DNA of 31,827 nucleotides from CAZUXY01 sp964624235 (GCA_964624235.1 CAZUXY010000053.1:1-31827), one strand, 5' to 3'. Shown: positions 1 through 8,578, counted from the stretch's first letter. Translations and numbers: made by a program. Notes: generated by a model from the sequence alone, not told the origin.

Positions 1-612
1 GTATCCGACCTGGGCCAGAATCTGGTCGTCGTTATCCGCACTATCAGTTATTCCGTTGACCCTGATCCTTCCTTCCACCATAACGGTCCCGTTGACCGTC
101 ACGCTGGCGTTATCGGTATCGGTTTTTACCCAGTATTCGATGGCTGAAAGCGCGGGCAATTGCGTCATGTCATAGATGTCATAGTTCCCGCTTTCATCTT
201 TCAACAGCACATTGAAGTAATAATCCAGAGAGGGGTTCAGCCCGCAGGCGGCACAGCGGTCGATGTCAACGGTCCACCCGGTGCTTATCTCAGTTCCATT
301 AATGTCTATGGTGTCGGGGTCGTTAAGGTTCGCGGAGTCCGAGCGGAACACCCGGTACCTCAGGGCGGTCGGGACTGTGGTATTGTCGGTGCCTTTGGTC
401 CATTCAAGGGTGAGGGTGAGAGAGGGAAGGTTATGCGAAACGCCGGTTACCGCGATCACGCCGCCGTTACCCGGCGTCGGACTCACCAGGTCGGGACCTG
501 CTCCGCCGCCCCCTCCTCCGCCGCCGCCGCAGGAAATCATCGCCACCGTCGCCTGCATAAGCACAGCGGCTACACACATACGCAATGACATGCTGATTAT
601 TCTGCCATCCAT
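1..612 (-). CDS. Partial lipoprotein with poly-Gly tether and Fn3-like domain
   Basis: The frame is open from an ATG at 612 to the left edge, 204 codons, so the C-terminus is missing. A short hydrophobic stretch ends in a lipobox-like AMISC. The Cys is followed by nine consecutive Gly codons and then AGPDLVSPTPGNGG. This is the usual layout of a lipid-anchored surface or periplasmic protein with a flexible tether. The next ~100 residues (LTLEWTKGTDN, RYRVFRSDSAN, CGLNPSLDYYFNVLLKDESGN) look like a fibronectin-III-type beta sandwich. The visible end (TVNGTVMVEGRIRVNG) is also beta-rich. An in-frame stop lies five codons upstream of 612. Internal ATGs at 591 and 579 are possible alternative starts, and no strong ribosome site decides between them. 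Substrate or partner is unknown. The lipoprotein call is fairly safe; the Fn3 call is inference from pattern. Confidence 0.75.
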   Translation of the reverse strand, partial: MDGRIISMSLRMCVAAVLMQATVAMISCGGGGGGGGGAGPDLVSPTPGNGGVIAVTGVSHNLPSLTLTLEWTKGTDNTTVPTALRYRVFRSDSANLNDPDTIDINGTEISTGWTVDIDRCAACGLNPSLDYYFNVLLKDESGNYDIYDMTQLPALSAIEYWVKTDTDNASVTVNGTVMVEGRIRVNGITDSADNDDQILAQVGY

Positions 613-635
613 GGCCCGTTTCGTTTAACACCGGA

Positions 636-664
636 ATAACATCACAGATTCCCTTATGTGTAAA
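636..664 (-). promoter_or_regulatory. Candidate sigma-70 promoter for the poly-Gly lipoprotein
   Basis: Read on the minus strand, TTTACA (664-659) is followed after 17 bp by TGTTAT (641-636). This puts transcription start about 15-20 nt upstream of the ATG at 612. The spacing is ideal and the -35 is good, but the -10 is only a partial match. Confidence 0.4.
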
Positions 665-1092
665 GAAAATTTTTTTAAAAGGAGCGGTAAAATCACTGTG
701 TGGATATTTCCTTGAGGGCACATAGTATGATAAAAAATCAGTATTTTTTATTATTGTATTTTGGAAAATTTTGATTTTTCAAGATGCTACCATCGATACC
801 TGAACATACATATCCTTTGGCCTCCGGCTTCAGGTAACGGGAGTGGATCACAGGGTATGCACTATACGGGACAATCCGCTCTACCCGTATCAAATACAGG
901 CATAAGAACGGATTCTTCTGATTACGACAGCCGTGACTTCGGGTCGATGTCACGAAACACCGGCATGGGAAATCGTGCGGGCTGCCCGCAGCACGTCAGT
1001 TGGCGGTTATTGGAACAGCATCGCCAGAGAGGTCCATGCCGTTGTAACGGCCCGATATATGGAAACGTCACGGGAGAGTAAATCCCCCGGGC
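665..1092. other. Intergenic stretch without a convincing gene
   Basis: The first part (about 665-790) is AT-rich and probably regulatory. The rest has coding-like composition but no convincing ORF. A plus-strand frame around 933-1081 reads AWEIVRAARSTSVGGYWNSI and then stops soon after METSRE. It begins at a GTG without a ribosome site and is only ~50 codons long before it runs into the 3' end of the opposite gene. It could be a decayed gene fragment. I see no RNA gene or terminator. Confidence 0.4.
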
Positions 1093-1947
1093 TTAGCGCG
1101 GCTTCCCCTGAAAACAGGGATACATGTCGTGATTCGAATAGAAGGTCAGCTGCCGCTCACCGGTACCGTCGGTATTGATCACAAAGAGGTCGTAGTTCGG
1201 TCCCCCTACATCCCGTTGAAATATTATCTGCCGCCCATTAGGCGACCATGACGGATTATAACCGCTGGGTATAAACATCGTTTCTCCGGTCCCATCCGGA
1301 TTGACGGTATAGAGACCCATCGCCATGCCGAAAAGTATCTTCTTTCCGTCAGGGGACCAGGTAGGGCTGCTGTCATCGGCGATACCGGCAGTGCTGCTCA
1401 CCAAGGTCAGACCGGACCCGTCGCTCGCATTGACGATATAAATATTATAGGACGCGCCCATGTCCCTGAGAAAAACGATCAGCCGTCCGTCGGGCGACCA
1501 TGAAGGATAGGTGTCGATCCCGCTGAAGGTCAACTGCACTTCGTCGCTCCCGTCCTTCGCGCTTGCCGTGTAAATGTTTCCAGTTCTTACATATATCAGC
1601 CGTTTGCCGTCGGGCGACCATGTGGGGGTCACACCGGTGGTTATCATCCTGTTGTTTCCGCCGTCGGCATCCATCATGTAGATAACGCCTAACCCGGAAA
1701 TGGAGTGATATACGATGCTCTCACCGTCGGGTGACCAGACGGGATTCACCATTCTTTCAGTGCTGGTGGTCAGCCGCTTTTCACCGCTGCCGTCGACGTT
1801 GATTATGTACAGTTCTTCCTGCCAGGTAGCATCGATAAACCTGCAGAAAGCGATAATCTGCGGCGCGTCATATTGCCGCAGGCAGGCGGGTACCGTCATA
1901 ACCAGAAGTATAATCAGGATTAAGGCTGTAAATTGCGGTTTCTTCAT
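1093..1947 (-). CDS. TolB-like beta-propeller lipoprotein
   Basis: A 284-residue protein with signal peptide MKKPQFTALILIILLVMTVP and lipobox VPAC, so it is probably lipid-anchored at the cell envelope. The body is about six WD40/PD40-type blades. Each carries the TolB signature: PVWSPDGESIVY, PTWSPDGKRLIYV, PSWSPDGRLIVFL, PTWSPDGKKILFG, PSWSPNGRQIIFQ. A final partial blade ends GERQLTFYSNHDMYPCFQGKPR. TolB's own N-terminal domain is absent, so this is a free-standing propeller, not the Tol-Pal TolB. I chose the ATG at 1947 because it places the signal peptide correctly; an in-frame start at 1989 would add 14 unlikely residues. A paralogue lies at 9588-10424. The role is probably protein or ligand binding, partner unknown. 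Confidence 0.85.
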   Translation of the reverse strand: MKKPQFTALILIILLVMTVPACLRQYDAPQIIAFCRFIDATWQEELYIINVDGSGEKRLTTSTERMVNPVWSPDGESIVYHSISGLGVIYMMDADGGNNRMITTGVTPTWSPDGKRLIYVRTGNIYTASAKDGSDEVQLTFSGIDTYPSWSPDGRLIVFLRDMGASYNIYIVNASDGSGLTLVSSTAGIADDSSPTWSPDGKKILFGMAMGLYTVNPDGTGETMFIPSGYNPSWSPNGRQIIFQRDVGGPNYDLFVINTDGTGERQLTFYSNHDMYPCFQGKPR

Positions 1948-2081
1948 TAGTATTACCGGCAGGTACTGTAGAGGACGGCCTTGTACCATGCAACTAAATT
2001 TTCATTTCATCAATCGAATGCCGTCACCAACAACCGGTAAAGCCCGGGGCTCATGGGGTTTGCGCCGGCGGATCGTAGAAA

Positions 2082-2095
2082 GTAAACCTGTTTAC
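2082..2095. repeat. Short inverted repeat at the 3' end of the pump operon
   Basis: GTAAAC (2082-2087) and GTTTAC (2090-2095) form a perfect 6-bp dyad with a 2-bp centre. It overlaps the stop codon of the PII-like gene and is followed, in that gene's direction, by TTTCT. It could be a weak terminator, but the loop is too tight and the stem AT-rich, so this is tentative. Confidence 0.25.
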
Positions 2096-2376
2096 ACTTT
2101 CGGTAAAAGCGGTACGGCAAACACCTTCACCCCGGCGTGGGGAAATTTTCTCTTCAGTTCGCCGATCCCCTCCATGAGGAGTCGGCGTTCCCTGTCATCC
2201 ACGGCGGTCATCACGCAGTTGTTGATCCCCGGCCACACGTGACTCCCCAGCCGCGGCTCGCTCGACCCTTCGCCCCTGACCCCTTCGAACCTGGTATAGC
2301 CGGCCACGCGGGTTTTCAGCATTTCGGTCATTTCATCATCGATGGCATTGCCGTATACCACGAATACCAGCACCAT
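2092..2376 (-). CDS. PII-like small regulatory protein at the end of the pump operon
   Basis: A 94-residue protein with the PII/CutA-like ferredoxin-fold pattern. The beta strand VLVFVVYGNAI is followed by a helix (DEMTEMLKTRVAGYTRF). A T-loop-like Gly-rich segment (GVRGEGSSEPRLGSHVWPG) and the strand NNCVMTAVDD come next, and the C-terminus is GVKVFAVPLLPKV. PII-superfamily proteins bind small effectors or metals and touch partner proteins through the T-loop. The start at 2376 is supported by GGGAGG 4 nt upstream; an earlier in-frame ATG at 2415 lacks such support. It is the last gene of the unit, 39 nt after the pump gene. Members of a separate PII group are known beside cation-efflux RND genes, so a role in tuning pump activity is plausible but inferred. 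The Tyr uridylylated in classical GlnB is not evident. Confidence 0.8.
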   Translation of the reverse strand: MVLVFVVYGNAIDDEMTEMLKTRVAGYTRFEGVRGEGSSEPRLGSHVWPGINNCVMTAVDDRERRLLMEGIGELKRKFPHAGVKVFAVPLLPKV

Positions 2377-2415
2377 GTGTCCTCCCGTTTCTTTCTTCCC
2401 TGTCCTTGCCGCCAT

Positions 2416-5400
2416 TTAACGGTACCTCTTTTCACGATTCCATTTTTTAATGCGTTCCTTCAACGATTCGAAGAGCGAGTACATCACCGGAATAAAGATC
2501 AGGGTGAATATAAACGAAGAACTCATGCCCCCGATGACCGTATGGGCCAGGGGGGTCGAGAGCTCGGCCCCCTCCCCCAAACCCAGCGCCATGGGGATGA
2601 GGGCGAGGATGGTGGTAAAGGTGGTCATCATAATAGGACGCAGCCTGGTTCTGCCGGCCTCAACCAGCGCTTCCCTGAGCGGATGGCCGCGGGCCCTTAG
2701 AATGTTGGTATAATCCACCAGTACGATGGCGTTGTTGACCACGATACCCGAGAGCATGAGCACTCCCATAAAGGTGATCACGTTGAAGGTGGTGCCGACC
2801 AGAAAAAGAAAGAGCATAACGCCGAAGACCAGCGTGGGCACCGAGAACATTATAATGAAGGGGCTGGCGAACGATTCGAACTGGGAAGCCATGATAATGT
2901 AAATGAGTATAACCGCCAGAAGCAGCGCCAATGCCAGGTCACGAAAAGACTCTCTCATATCCTTGAAGGCGCCCGCGATCTCAACGCGGAAGTTGGGCGG
3001 TTTCACCAGCCGGTCGATCTTCTTCTGGATGTCCCTTACCACCGAGTTCAGGTCCCTGCCTTCGGCCTTGCAGTTTATATAGGTGACTCTTTCCTGCTTT
3101 TTGCGGTCTATGGCGACGGGTCCGCTGGAGGTGTCTATCTCCATGATGTTCCCGAGCGGCACCTGGTGCCCCGTGGGGGTCGCCACCATGATGCCCCTGA
3201 TATCCTCTATGAACCGCCGGTCGTTTTCGCGCAGACGCACATTGATATCGTATTCACGCCCCTCCTTGCGGTAGATGCCGGCGACCTTCCCCGCCACGTT
3301 ATCCTTGATCAGGTTGGCGATTATTGTGGCATTGAGACCCATCTTCGAGGCCTTTTCCCGGTTGATACGGACTACCTTTTCAGGCAACCCCTCCTCGCGG
3401 GAAATGTCGATGTCTTTCACCCCCGGAATATCCCTGATGGCGTTCACGATCTCGTTTGAATAGACCCTGGACCGCTCGAAATCGTATCCGTACACCTCCA
3501 CCGATATCTGGGCCCCTCCCATGCCCATCATACGGCTGCCCGCGCTGCCCTGCACCGTAAAGTTGAACGTGACCCCGGGTACGCCGGTCAACTCCTTCCT
3601 GAGCGCCTCCCGCAACTGGTTGACCGAGCGCTTTCTCTGCCCCTTGGGGACGAGGCGGATTTCGATCTTTCCCGAATGATCGGTGGTTTCACCGAACGCC
3701 GCCGAAAACCCTGTCCCGTAGCCTGCGCGGACGCTCACTACCCGGTATTCGCCGCGGTCCAGGACCCTCGTCACCCGTTTTTCGATATCGACAAGGGTTT
3801 GCTCCGTGGTGTCGAGATTGGTCCCCACCGGCAGTTTTGCCATAAAGGTGAGCCGGCCTTCGTCCTGCTCGGGCATGAACTCCATACCCGTGAGAGGTAA
3901 AAGCGCGAGACCGCACGCCACGGCAAGGCCCGTATAGAGCACCACCCTGCGGCGGTGATCCAGCGCCCATCCGATTACACGGGTATAGAAAGTCTCAAGC
4001 CCTTTGATCTGCCCCTCGCTCCACGAGAAAACCCGGTTCAGAAAGGCCCACCGCCCGTGATGATCCACCTTGAGGGTTCCCACAAACCGCGCCGTCAGCA
4101 TGGGAATAAGCGTCAGGGCCACCAGCAGCGAGCACAGGAGTGAAAAAGTGATGGTAAGCGCCATGTCCTGAAAAAGTTGCCCCGCCAGACCTTCCGTAAA
4201 AAAGAAGGGGATGAACACACAGATGGTGGTGAGGGTCGAAGCGGTGATCGCCATGGCCATTTCATCGGCCCCCAGCCGTGCCGCCTCGTTGGGCCGCGCG
4301 CCCCGTTCGCGGAACTTGAAGATGTTTTCCATGATGACGATGGAATTGTCGATGAGCATTCCCACCCCTATGGCGAGCCCCCCCATGGACATCATGTTAA
4401 GGGAAAGATCGAAAAAGTACATCATGATGAAGGTGGTGATGATACTGATGGGAATCGAAAGTCCCAGGATCAGTGCCGATCGAAGATTGCGCAGAAAAAG
4501 AAATACCACCAGCACCGCGATGATGCCCCCCTGGACGGCGTTGTTTACGACATTGTCGATGGACATCTCGATATATTCGGCGGTGTTAAAAATGACGTTG
4601 ATGCCCATGCCCCGGGGCAATGTCTTTTTGATCTCATCGAGGCGTTTGATGATATTTCTCGCCACCAGCACCGTGTTCTTGTCGGATTGTTTGTTGATCC
4701 TGAGCACGACGCCGTTCTCGCCGTTCAGGCGCACTATCTCGTTGCGTTCTTCCGGCGCCTCGTAGACCCGGGCGATGTCCCGTATATAGATGGGGGTGCC
4801 GTTCTTAACCGTCACCACCACACCGCGTATTTCGTCAAGGTTCTTGAATTCCCCGCTGGTGCGCAGGGTATATTTTTTCTTCGGCGTATCGATGTCGCCC
4901 CCGGCGATGTTCATGTTTTCCGTGCGTAATATCTGCACTACCCTGTCTATGGAAATGCCGTAGGCATCAAGACGGTTTTTTATCAGCTCGACATGGACCT
5001 CGTTCTTCATGCCGCCGCTCACATACGCCGAAGCAACACCGTCGATCTGTTCAAAAAGGCTTTTAAGGTAGTCTTCGGCGTACTCCCTGATATAACTGGC
5101 GCTGTGGGGCCCCGATACCGAGAGCACCATAACCGGTATCATTGATGTATCGAATTTGAGCACAATGGGAGTCTCGACATCCTCGGGAAGAAACCCTTTG
5201 GTGATATCCACCCGTTCCCGTATGTCGGAAACCGCCAGTCCCATGTCGGTGCCCCAGACAAACTGGATCACCACCATGGAGAAACCCTCCTTGGAAACCG
5301 AGGTTACGGTATCGACATTGTTGATGGCGGCGACGGATTCCTCCAGCGGGCGGGTTACGGTACTCTCGATCTCTTTGGGACCCACATCGGGATAATCGGT

Positions 5401-5544
5401 CATGATCACCGCCACCGGGAAATCGATTTCAGGATACAGGTCCAGGGGCATCTTGCTGAATCCCACGATCCCCAGCACGATCAGGGCCACAAAGATCATC
5501 GAAGCGGTGATTGAACGGGTAACCGAGAGATCGGTTATCTTCAT
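2416..5544 (-). CDS. RND-family efflux pump, inner-membrane transporter
   Basis: 1042 residues, the normal length for AcrB/MdtB/BesB-type RND transporters that export hydrophobic or amphiphilic compounds in exchange for protons. Seen: an N-terminal TM, a first periplasmic porter loop (PVAVIMTDYPDVGPKEIES), a TM bundle around residues 335-480, a second loop, and a second TM bundle near 875-1025. The TM4 motif is GVGMLIDNSIVIMENIFK, with Asp399 but Asn400 where AcrB has a second Asp. The TM10 segment NNAIVLVDYTNILR has Asn947 in place of the AcrB Lys. This proton-relay variant also occurs in other non-proteobacterial RND pumps. The start overlaps the adaptor stop by 4 nt (ATGA), so the two are translationally coupled. 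The residues argue against a metal-type CusA. Substrate is unknown. Confidence 0.95.
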   Translation of the reverse strand: MKITDLSVTRSITASMIFVALIVLGIVGFSKMPLDLYPEIDFPVAVIMTDYPDVGPKEIESTVTRPLEESVAAINNVDTVTSVSKEGFSMVVIQFVWGTDMGLAVSDIRERVDITKGFLPEDVETPIVLKFDTSMIPVMVLSVSGPHSASYIREYAEDYLKSLFEQIDGVASAYVSGGMKNEVHVELIKNRLDAYGISIDRVVQILRTENMNIAGGDIDTPKKKYTLRTSGEFKNLDEIRGVVVTVKNGTPIYIRDIARVYEAPEERNEIVRLNGENGVVLRINKQSDKNTVLVARNIIKRLDEIKKTLPRGMGINVIFNTAEYIEMSIDNVVNNAVQGGIIAVLVVFLFLRNLRSALILGLSIPISIITTFIMMYFFDLSLNMMSMGGLAIGVGMLIDNSIVIMENIFKFRERGARPNEAARLGADEMAMAITASTLTTICVFIPFFFTEGLAGQLFQDMALTITFSLLCSLLVALTLIPMLTARFVGTLKVDHHGRWAFLNRVFSWSEGQIKGLETFYTRVIGWALDHRRRVVLYTGLAVACGLALLPLTGMEFMPEQDEGRLTFMAKLPVGTNLDTTEQTLVDIEKRVTRVLDRGEYRVVSVRAGYGTGFSAAFGETTDHSGKIEIRLVPKGQRKRSVNQLREALRKELTGVPGVTFNFTVQGSAGSRMMGMGGAQISVEVYGYDFERSRVYSNEIVNAIRDIPGVKDIDISREEGLPEKVVRINREKASKMGLNATIIANLIKDNVAGKVAGIYRKEGREYDINVRLRENDRRFIEDIRGIMVATPTGHQVPLGNIMEIDTSSGPVAIDRKKQERVTYINCKAEGRDLNSVVRDIQKKIDRLVKPPNFRVEIAGAFKDMRESFRDLALALLLAVILIYIIMASQFESFASPFIIMFSVPTLVFGVMLFLFLVGTTFNVITFMGVLMLSGIVVNNAIVLVDYTNILRARGHPLREALVEAGRTRLRPIMMTTFTTILALIPMALGLGEGAELSTPLAHTVIGGMSSSFIFTLIFIPVMYSLFESLKERIKKWNREKRYR

Positions 5545-6500
5545 TTTTTCGCCTCCCCTTTCGCCGGCGCTTTGTCATTCGCATGGTCCTGTTTCACGTC
5601 CTCACGGTAGACGATGAGCCGGTCGCCGTCTCCCGCATTCTCATGGCCCAGGGTTATGACGACGTCCCCCTCTTTCAGTCCGGACCGCACCTCGGTATAA
5701 TGTTCCACCGTAATCCCCGTTTTGATACGGGTCAGTGCCGCCTTGTGCTCAAGCACACGGTACACGAAGGGGTTTCCTTTTTCATCGAACCGAACCGCGT
5801 CCACGGGTACGGCGACGGCCGACTTGACCCTTCCTATTATTATGCTCGCATTGGCGAACATACCGTGTTTGAGCGCCAGCCCGGGATTATGTATGCGTAT
5901 ACGTGCTTCCTGGGTGCGGCTGGCCTGGTCCAGAACCGCACTTTTTTTATAGACGGTGCCGCGAAATACCGTGCCGGGAAACGTCTCCACGGTAATCTCG
6001 GCCGCCATCCCGGTCTTTACCCGGTTCACGTCTTCTTCGATGAGCTTTACCACCGCCTCCACGGTGTTCATATTCACCAGTTGCGCAAGAGGAGTGGTGA
6101 CGGTTACGGTCATGCCGCGGTCGGCCGTGATACTGCCGATGTGCCCGCTTATGGGAGCCTCGACGATCGCCAGGTTGTACTCCATGCCGACGATGTCCCG
6201 GTTGATCCTGAAGAGCACCTGTCCTTTCCAGACGCGGTCGCCTTCTTTGATGAGTATCTGCTCCACCTTGCCGGGGACCTGGCTGTAGACGTTCACCACT
6301 TCCGTACCGACGATATCGCCGGTGAGGTTTACGCGGTTCGCCATATCACGCAGGCGTACACCGACCGCCTTAACGGGGACGGCGTTGACCTCCTGCGCCT
6401 TTTTCGCGGGTGACAGTTTATTGATGATGAACCTCACGATACGGTATCCCGCCGTCAGTGAGACCACAAGGACAAGGCCGATGATTATCTTTTTTTTCAT
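5541..6500 (-). CDS. RND periplasmic adaptor (membrane fusion protein), hairpin-less
   Basis: A 319-residue adaptor linking the RND pump to the outer-membrane duct. It has an N-terminal membrane anchor (residues 4-26) without a lipobox Cys. The first lipoyl half-motif is at ~69-101 (VYSQVPGKVEQILIKEGDRV) and the second at ~114-143 (APISGHIGSITADRG). Beta-barrel and membrane-proximal domains follow (PGTVFRGTVYKKSAVLD, VAVPVDAVRF, VRSGLKEGDVVITLG). Only about 12 residues separate the lipoyl halves, so the long coiled-coil hairpin typical of AcrA or MacA is missing. This matches what is known of Borrelia BesA. The tail is charged and disordered (DHANDKAPAKGEAKK). GGGGGGA precedes the ATG. The gene sits 14 nt after the TolC-like gene and overlaps the pump gene by 4 nt. 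Confidence 0.93.
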   Translation of the reverse strand: MKKKIIIGLVLVVSLTAGYRIVRFIINKLSPAKKAQEVNAVPVKAVGVRLRDMANRVNLTGDIVGTEVVNVYSQVPGKVEQILIKEGDRVWKGQVLFRINRDIVGMEYNLAIVEAPISGHIGSITADRGMTVTVTTPLAQLVNMNTVEAVVKLIEEDVNRVKTGMAAEITVETFPGTVFRGTVYKKSAVLDQASRTQEARIRIHNPGLALKHGMFANASIIIGRVKSAVAVPVDAVRFDEKGNPFVYRVLEHKAALTRIKTGITVEHYTEVRSGLKEGDVVITLGHENAGDGDRLIVYREDVKQDHANDKAPAKGEAKK

Positions 6501-6514
6501 TAATCCCCCCGGCG

Positions 6515-7936
6515 TTACTCTATGGTGAAATACTCCACACCTATGGCACGGTTGAGCTCGGCGCGGGCCTCCTGAAAATCATAAAGGGCCTGAAGGTAGA
6601 GCATCCGCGCCTTCAGCAGCTCCACGTTGGCCTCAATGAGCTTGGTATTGTCGATTATCCCGCTTCTGAACTGGGTGACCGCGACCCTGAGACTCTCATT
6701 GGCCGTTTCGACGGTGCCTTCCTGTGACTTGAGCGAAACGGCCGCCGATTTCAGCTTCAGAAAAGCCTGCTGTATCTCCAGCTTGACCCCCTTGACCAGC
6801 TGCTCCAGTTCCAGTTCAGCCTGGCGCGCCCGGCTTTCTCCCTGACCGGCCCTCGCATGGTACACGTCCAGCGGCGAGAGTGCGCCCCACCGGTAGGTGG
6901 CGCCGAAGGTGATGTTCCACGAGCTGTTCCACCCCGAAGGGGCTATGCTCGATTTCATGCCTTCCTGCAGCGCCATCAGCACGGCGTCGGTGGCGGGATC
7001 GCCGGTGGGCGTGAAGGTGGTGCCGCCTTCACCGGCGACGTTCTTTGTGGTCCCGTAGCTTCCCGATACGAACAGCGAAGGGAAGAGGAACATGGAGCGT
7101 GCAGCAGCGGCGCCGTACCGTTCGGCCGCGTGCTTTTTTTTCACCTGTATCATTTCAGGGCGGTTCTTCAGCGCCAGTCCTATCATCTCACGCAGGGTTT
7201 TTTTCTCCTTTTTATCATCCGGCACCATCGCGATCTCGGCGTCTTTCACCTTCATGCGGGTCTCATCGATTTCGATGGCCTCATCGATCTCGTTCCCTAT
7301 CAATATATTGAGAGAGGCCAGCGCTTTCCGGTAATCGTTTTCGGCGTTGATGAGCTGGGTCTTTTCGTTCGAATAACTCACCTGCGCACGCAGGTAATCC
7401 AGGCGGGAAAAAATACCCTTGTTGTAGCCGATGGTGACGGTCTTCAGGTTCTCGTCCAGCGCCTTGAGGGAGGCGGCGCGCATGGCGACGGTCTGCCTGG
7501 CCAGTATCAGGCCGTAGTATCCCTGAATCGCCTGCTTCGTGGTCTCGGCCCGTTCGCGCCGCACCTCGTGCTCGGCGGCCACGTGGGAACTGCGGCTGGC
7601 CTGCAGGGTGTTATAGAACACGCCGGGATTGACCGTCAGCTGCCCGGTGATGAACTTGACATTGTACACCCCGTCGATGCTGGCGTTGAACCCCGCGTCG
7701 GCCCCCTGGCGCGTGTATGAAACGTCTGTGGAAAGCGACGGCCACAGGGCGCCCCAGGCCTCCCTCACCCTGAGCCGGCTCTCGCGGGATTTCTCCGCCG
7801 CGATGCGGTAACGGGTGCTGTGCTCCAGGGCCAGCGAGACCGTTTCCCTGAGGCCGAGTTCGCCGGCGCGTACGGGCGTCGCAGGGGCGAGCACCGCCGC
7901 GAAAAAAAGTACCGTCATGAAGAATTCGTGTCTCAT
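6515..7936 (-). CDS. TolC-like outer-membrane efflux protein
   Basis: A 473-residue outer-membrane factor forming the exit duct of the pump. It has a signal peptide (MRHEFFMTVLFFAAVLAPATPVRA, then GELGL) and two OEP repeats. Each repeat has beta segments (PSLSTDVSYTRQG; SWNITFGATYRWG) and long heptad-rich helices (TVAMRAASLKALDENLKTV; KLKSAAVSLKSQEGTVETA). The typical IDNTKLIEANVELLKARMLYLQALYDFQEARAELNRAIG end is split here only for description; key residues are Leu/Ala heptads at ~420-465. I chose the ATG at 7936, preceded by AGGGGA, because it overlaps the TetR stop as ATGA. An earlier in-frame ATG at 7954 would lie inside TetR and adds only MQGNLE. The gene is coupled to the regulator upstream and the adaptor downstream. 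Confidence 0.95.
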   Translation of the reverse strand: MRHEFFMTVLFFAAVLAPATPVRAGELGLRETVSLALEHSTRYRIAAEKSRESRLRVREAWGALWPSLSTDVSYTRQGADAGFNASIDGVYNVKFITGQLTVNPGVFYNTLQASRSSHVAAEHEVRRERAETTKQAIQGYYGLILARQTVAMRAASLKALDENLKTVTIGYNKGIFSRLDYLRAQVSYSNEKTQLINAENDYRKALASLNILIGNEIDEAIEIDETRMKVKDAEIAMVPDDKKEKKTLREMIGLALKNRPEMIQVKKKHAAERYGAAAARSMFLFPSLFVSGSYGTTKNVAGEGGTTFTPTGDPATDAVLMALQEGMKSSIAPSGWNSSWNITFGATYRWGALSPLDVYHARAGQGESRARQAELELEQLVKGVKLEIQQAFLKLKSAAVSLKSQEGTVETANESLRVAVTQFRSGIIDNTKLIEANVELLKARMLYLQALYDFQEARAELNRAIGVEYFTIE

Positions 7937-8514
7937 TTCAAGATTCCCCTGCAAAACAGTGTCACGAAGGTGTTCAGCTCATCGCCCACACTGTACCTGG
8001 TTTCCTCCCACTGCCGGTGCAGTATCCCGCCGATAGAGAAGATAAAGACCCTGGCAAGCACTGCGTGGTCCTTTCGGGTACACAGCGTTTTGTCCAGCGC
8101 CAGAATGTCTTTAAGTACGTCGATGACGGTTTGTATAAAACGGCTTCTTATTTCCATGAGGCGGCCGTAATTCTGGTATATATCATCGATGGTCAGGTTG
8201 TACAGTTGATTAAACTCAAGTTTGAACCGCAGAGACAGATCGCTGAATATCCTCAGCCGTTTTTCGGTGGATGCCGCCACGCGGACGCCCTCGTTCACCG
8301 CCTGAAGAAAACGCTCGAATTCATACTCCATCACCTTCCCGAAGAGCTCCTGTTTGTTGCGGTAATAGTAATAAAGCGAACTCTTCACCATGCCCAGCCG
8401 TTCGGCGATATCTTCGACGGTGGTTTTTTTGTACCCGTATTTAATGAAGACTTCACGGGCGGCCTGAATGATTTCAAGGCTCCTGATCTTTTTGTCGCTG
8501 TCTCCCGCCGCCAT
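7933..8514 (-). CDS. TetR-family transcriptional regulator of the efflux operon
   Basis: A 193-residue TetR/AcrR-type regulator. Residues ~12-58 form the DNA-binding helix-turn-helix (IIQAAREVFIKYGYKKTTVE, DIAERLGMVKSSLYYYYRNK), followed by KQELFGKVM. The C-terminal all-helical part (~65-193) is the ligand-sensing and dimer domain, poorly conserved as usual. The start at 8514 has GAGGT 8 nt upstream; a further in-frame ATG at 8553 is less likely. It is the first gene of the pump operon and overlaps tolC by 4 nt. The regulator is therefore probably an autorepressor that controls its own pump and is released by a pump substrate. The divergent metF lies 212 nt away and may share the control region. 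Confidence 0.92.
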   Translation of the reverse strand: MAAGDSDKKIRSLEIIQAAREVFIKYGYKKTTVEDIAERLGMVKSSLYYYYRNKQELFGKVMEYEFERFLQAVNEGVRVAASTEKRLRIFSDLSLRFKLEFNQLYNLTIDDIYQNYGRLMEIRSRFIQTVIDVLKDILALDKTLCTRKDHAVLARVFIFSIGGILHRQWEETRYSVGDELNTFVTLFCRGILK

Positions 8515-8549
8515 GTAGGCTACCTCGATGGCAAATTTGAACAAAGCAG

Positions 8550-8578
8550 TCAATAATTCGAATCAACGGTACTGTCAA
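8550..8578 (-). promoter_or_regulatory. Candidate promoter of the TetR-pump operon
   Basis: On the minus strand a consensus TTGACA (8578-8573) is followed after exactly 17 bp by TATTGA (8555-8550), about 36 nt upstream of the TetR start at 8514. An 8-bp palindrome ATTCGAAT lies in the spacer, and TTGAC/TTGAT words recur at ~10-16 bp steps. The TetR operator may therefore overlap this promoter, which would fit autorepression. The -10 element is imperfect. Confidence 0.5.

Noticed and set aside
761..1081. 106-codon plus-strand frame in the left intergenic region
   Set aside because: TTG start, no ribosome site, composition of a random frame; a second frame at 933-1081 looks slightly more coding-like but is too short to call.
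1210..1760. Repeated DNA words around the SPDG codons (e.g. GTCGGGCGACCATG)
   Set aside because: These are explained by the repeating blades of the beta-propeller protein, not by a separate DNA repeat or CRISPR array.
4177..4929. Long plus-strand open frame opposite the RND pump gene
   Set aside because: It is antisense to a full-length, well-conserved gene; its protein is His/Asp/Gly-rich with no motif, as expected from the reverse reading of GC-rich codons.
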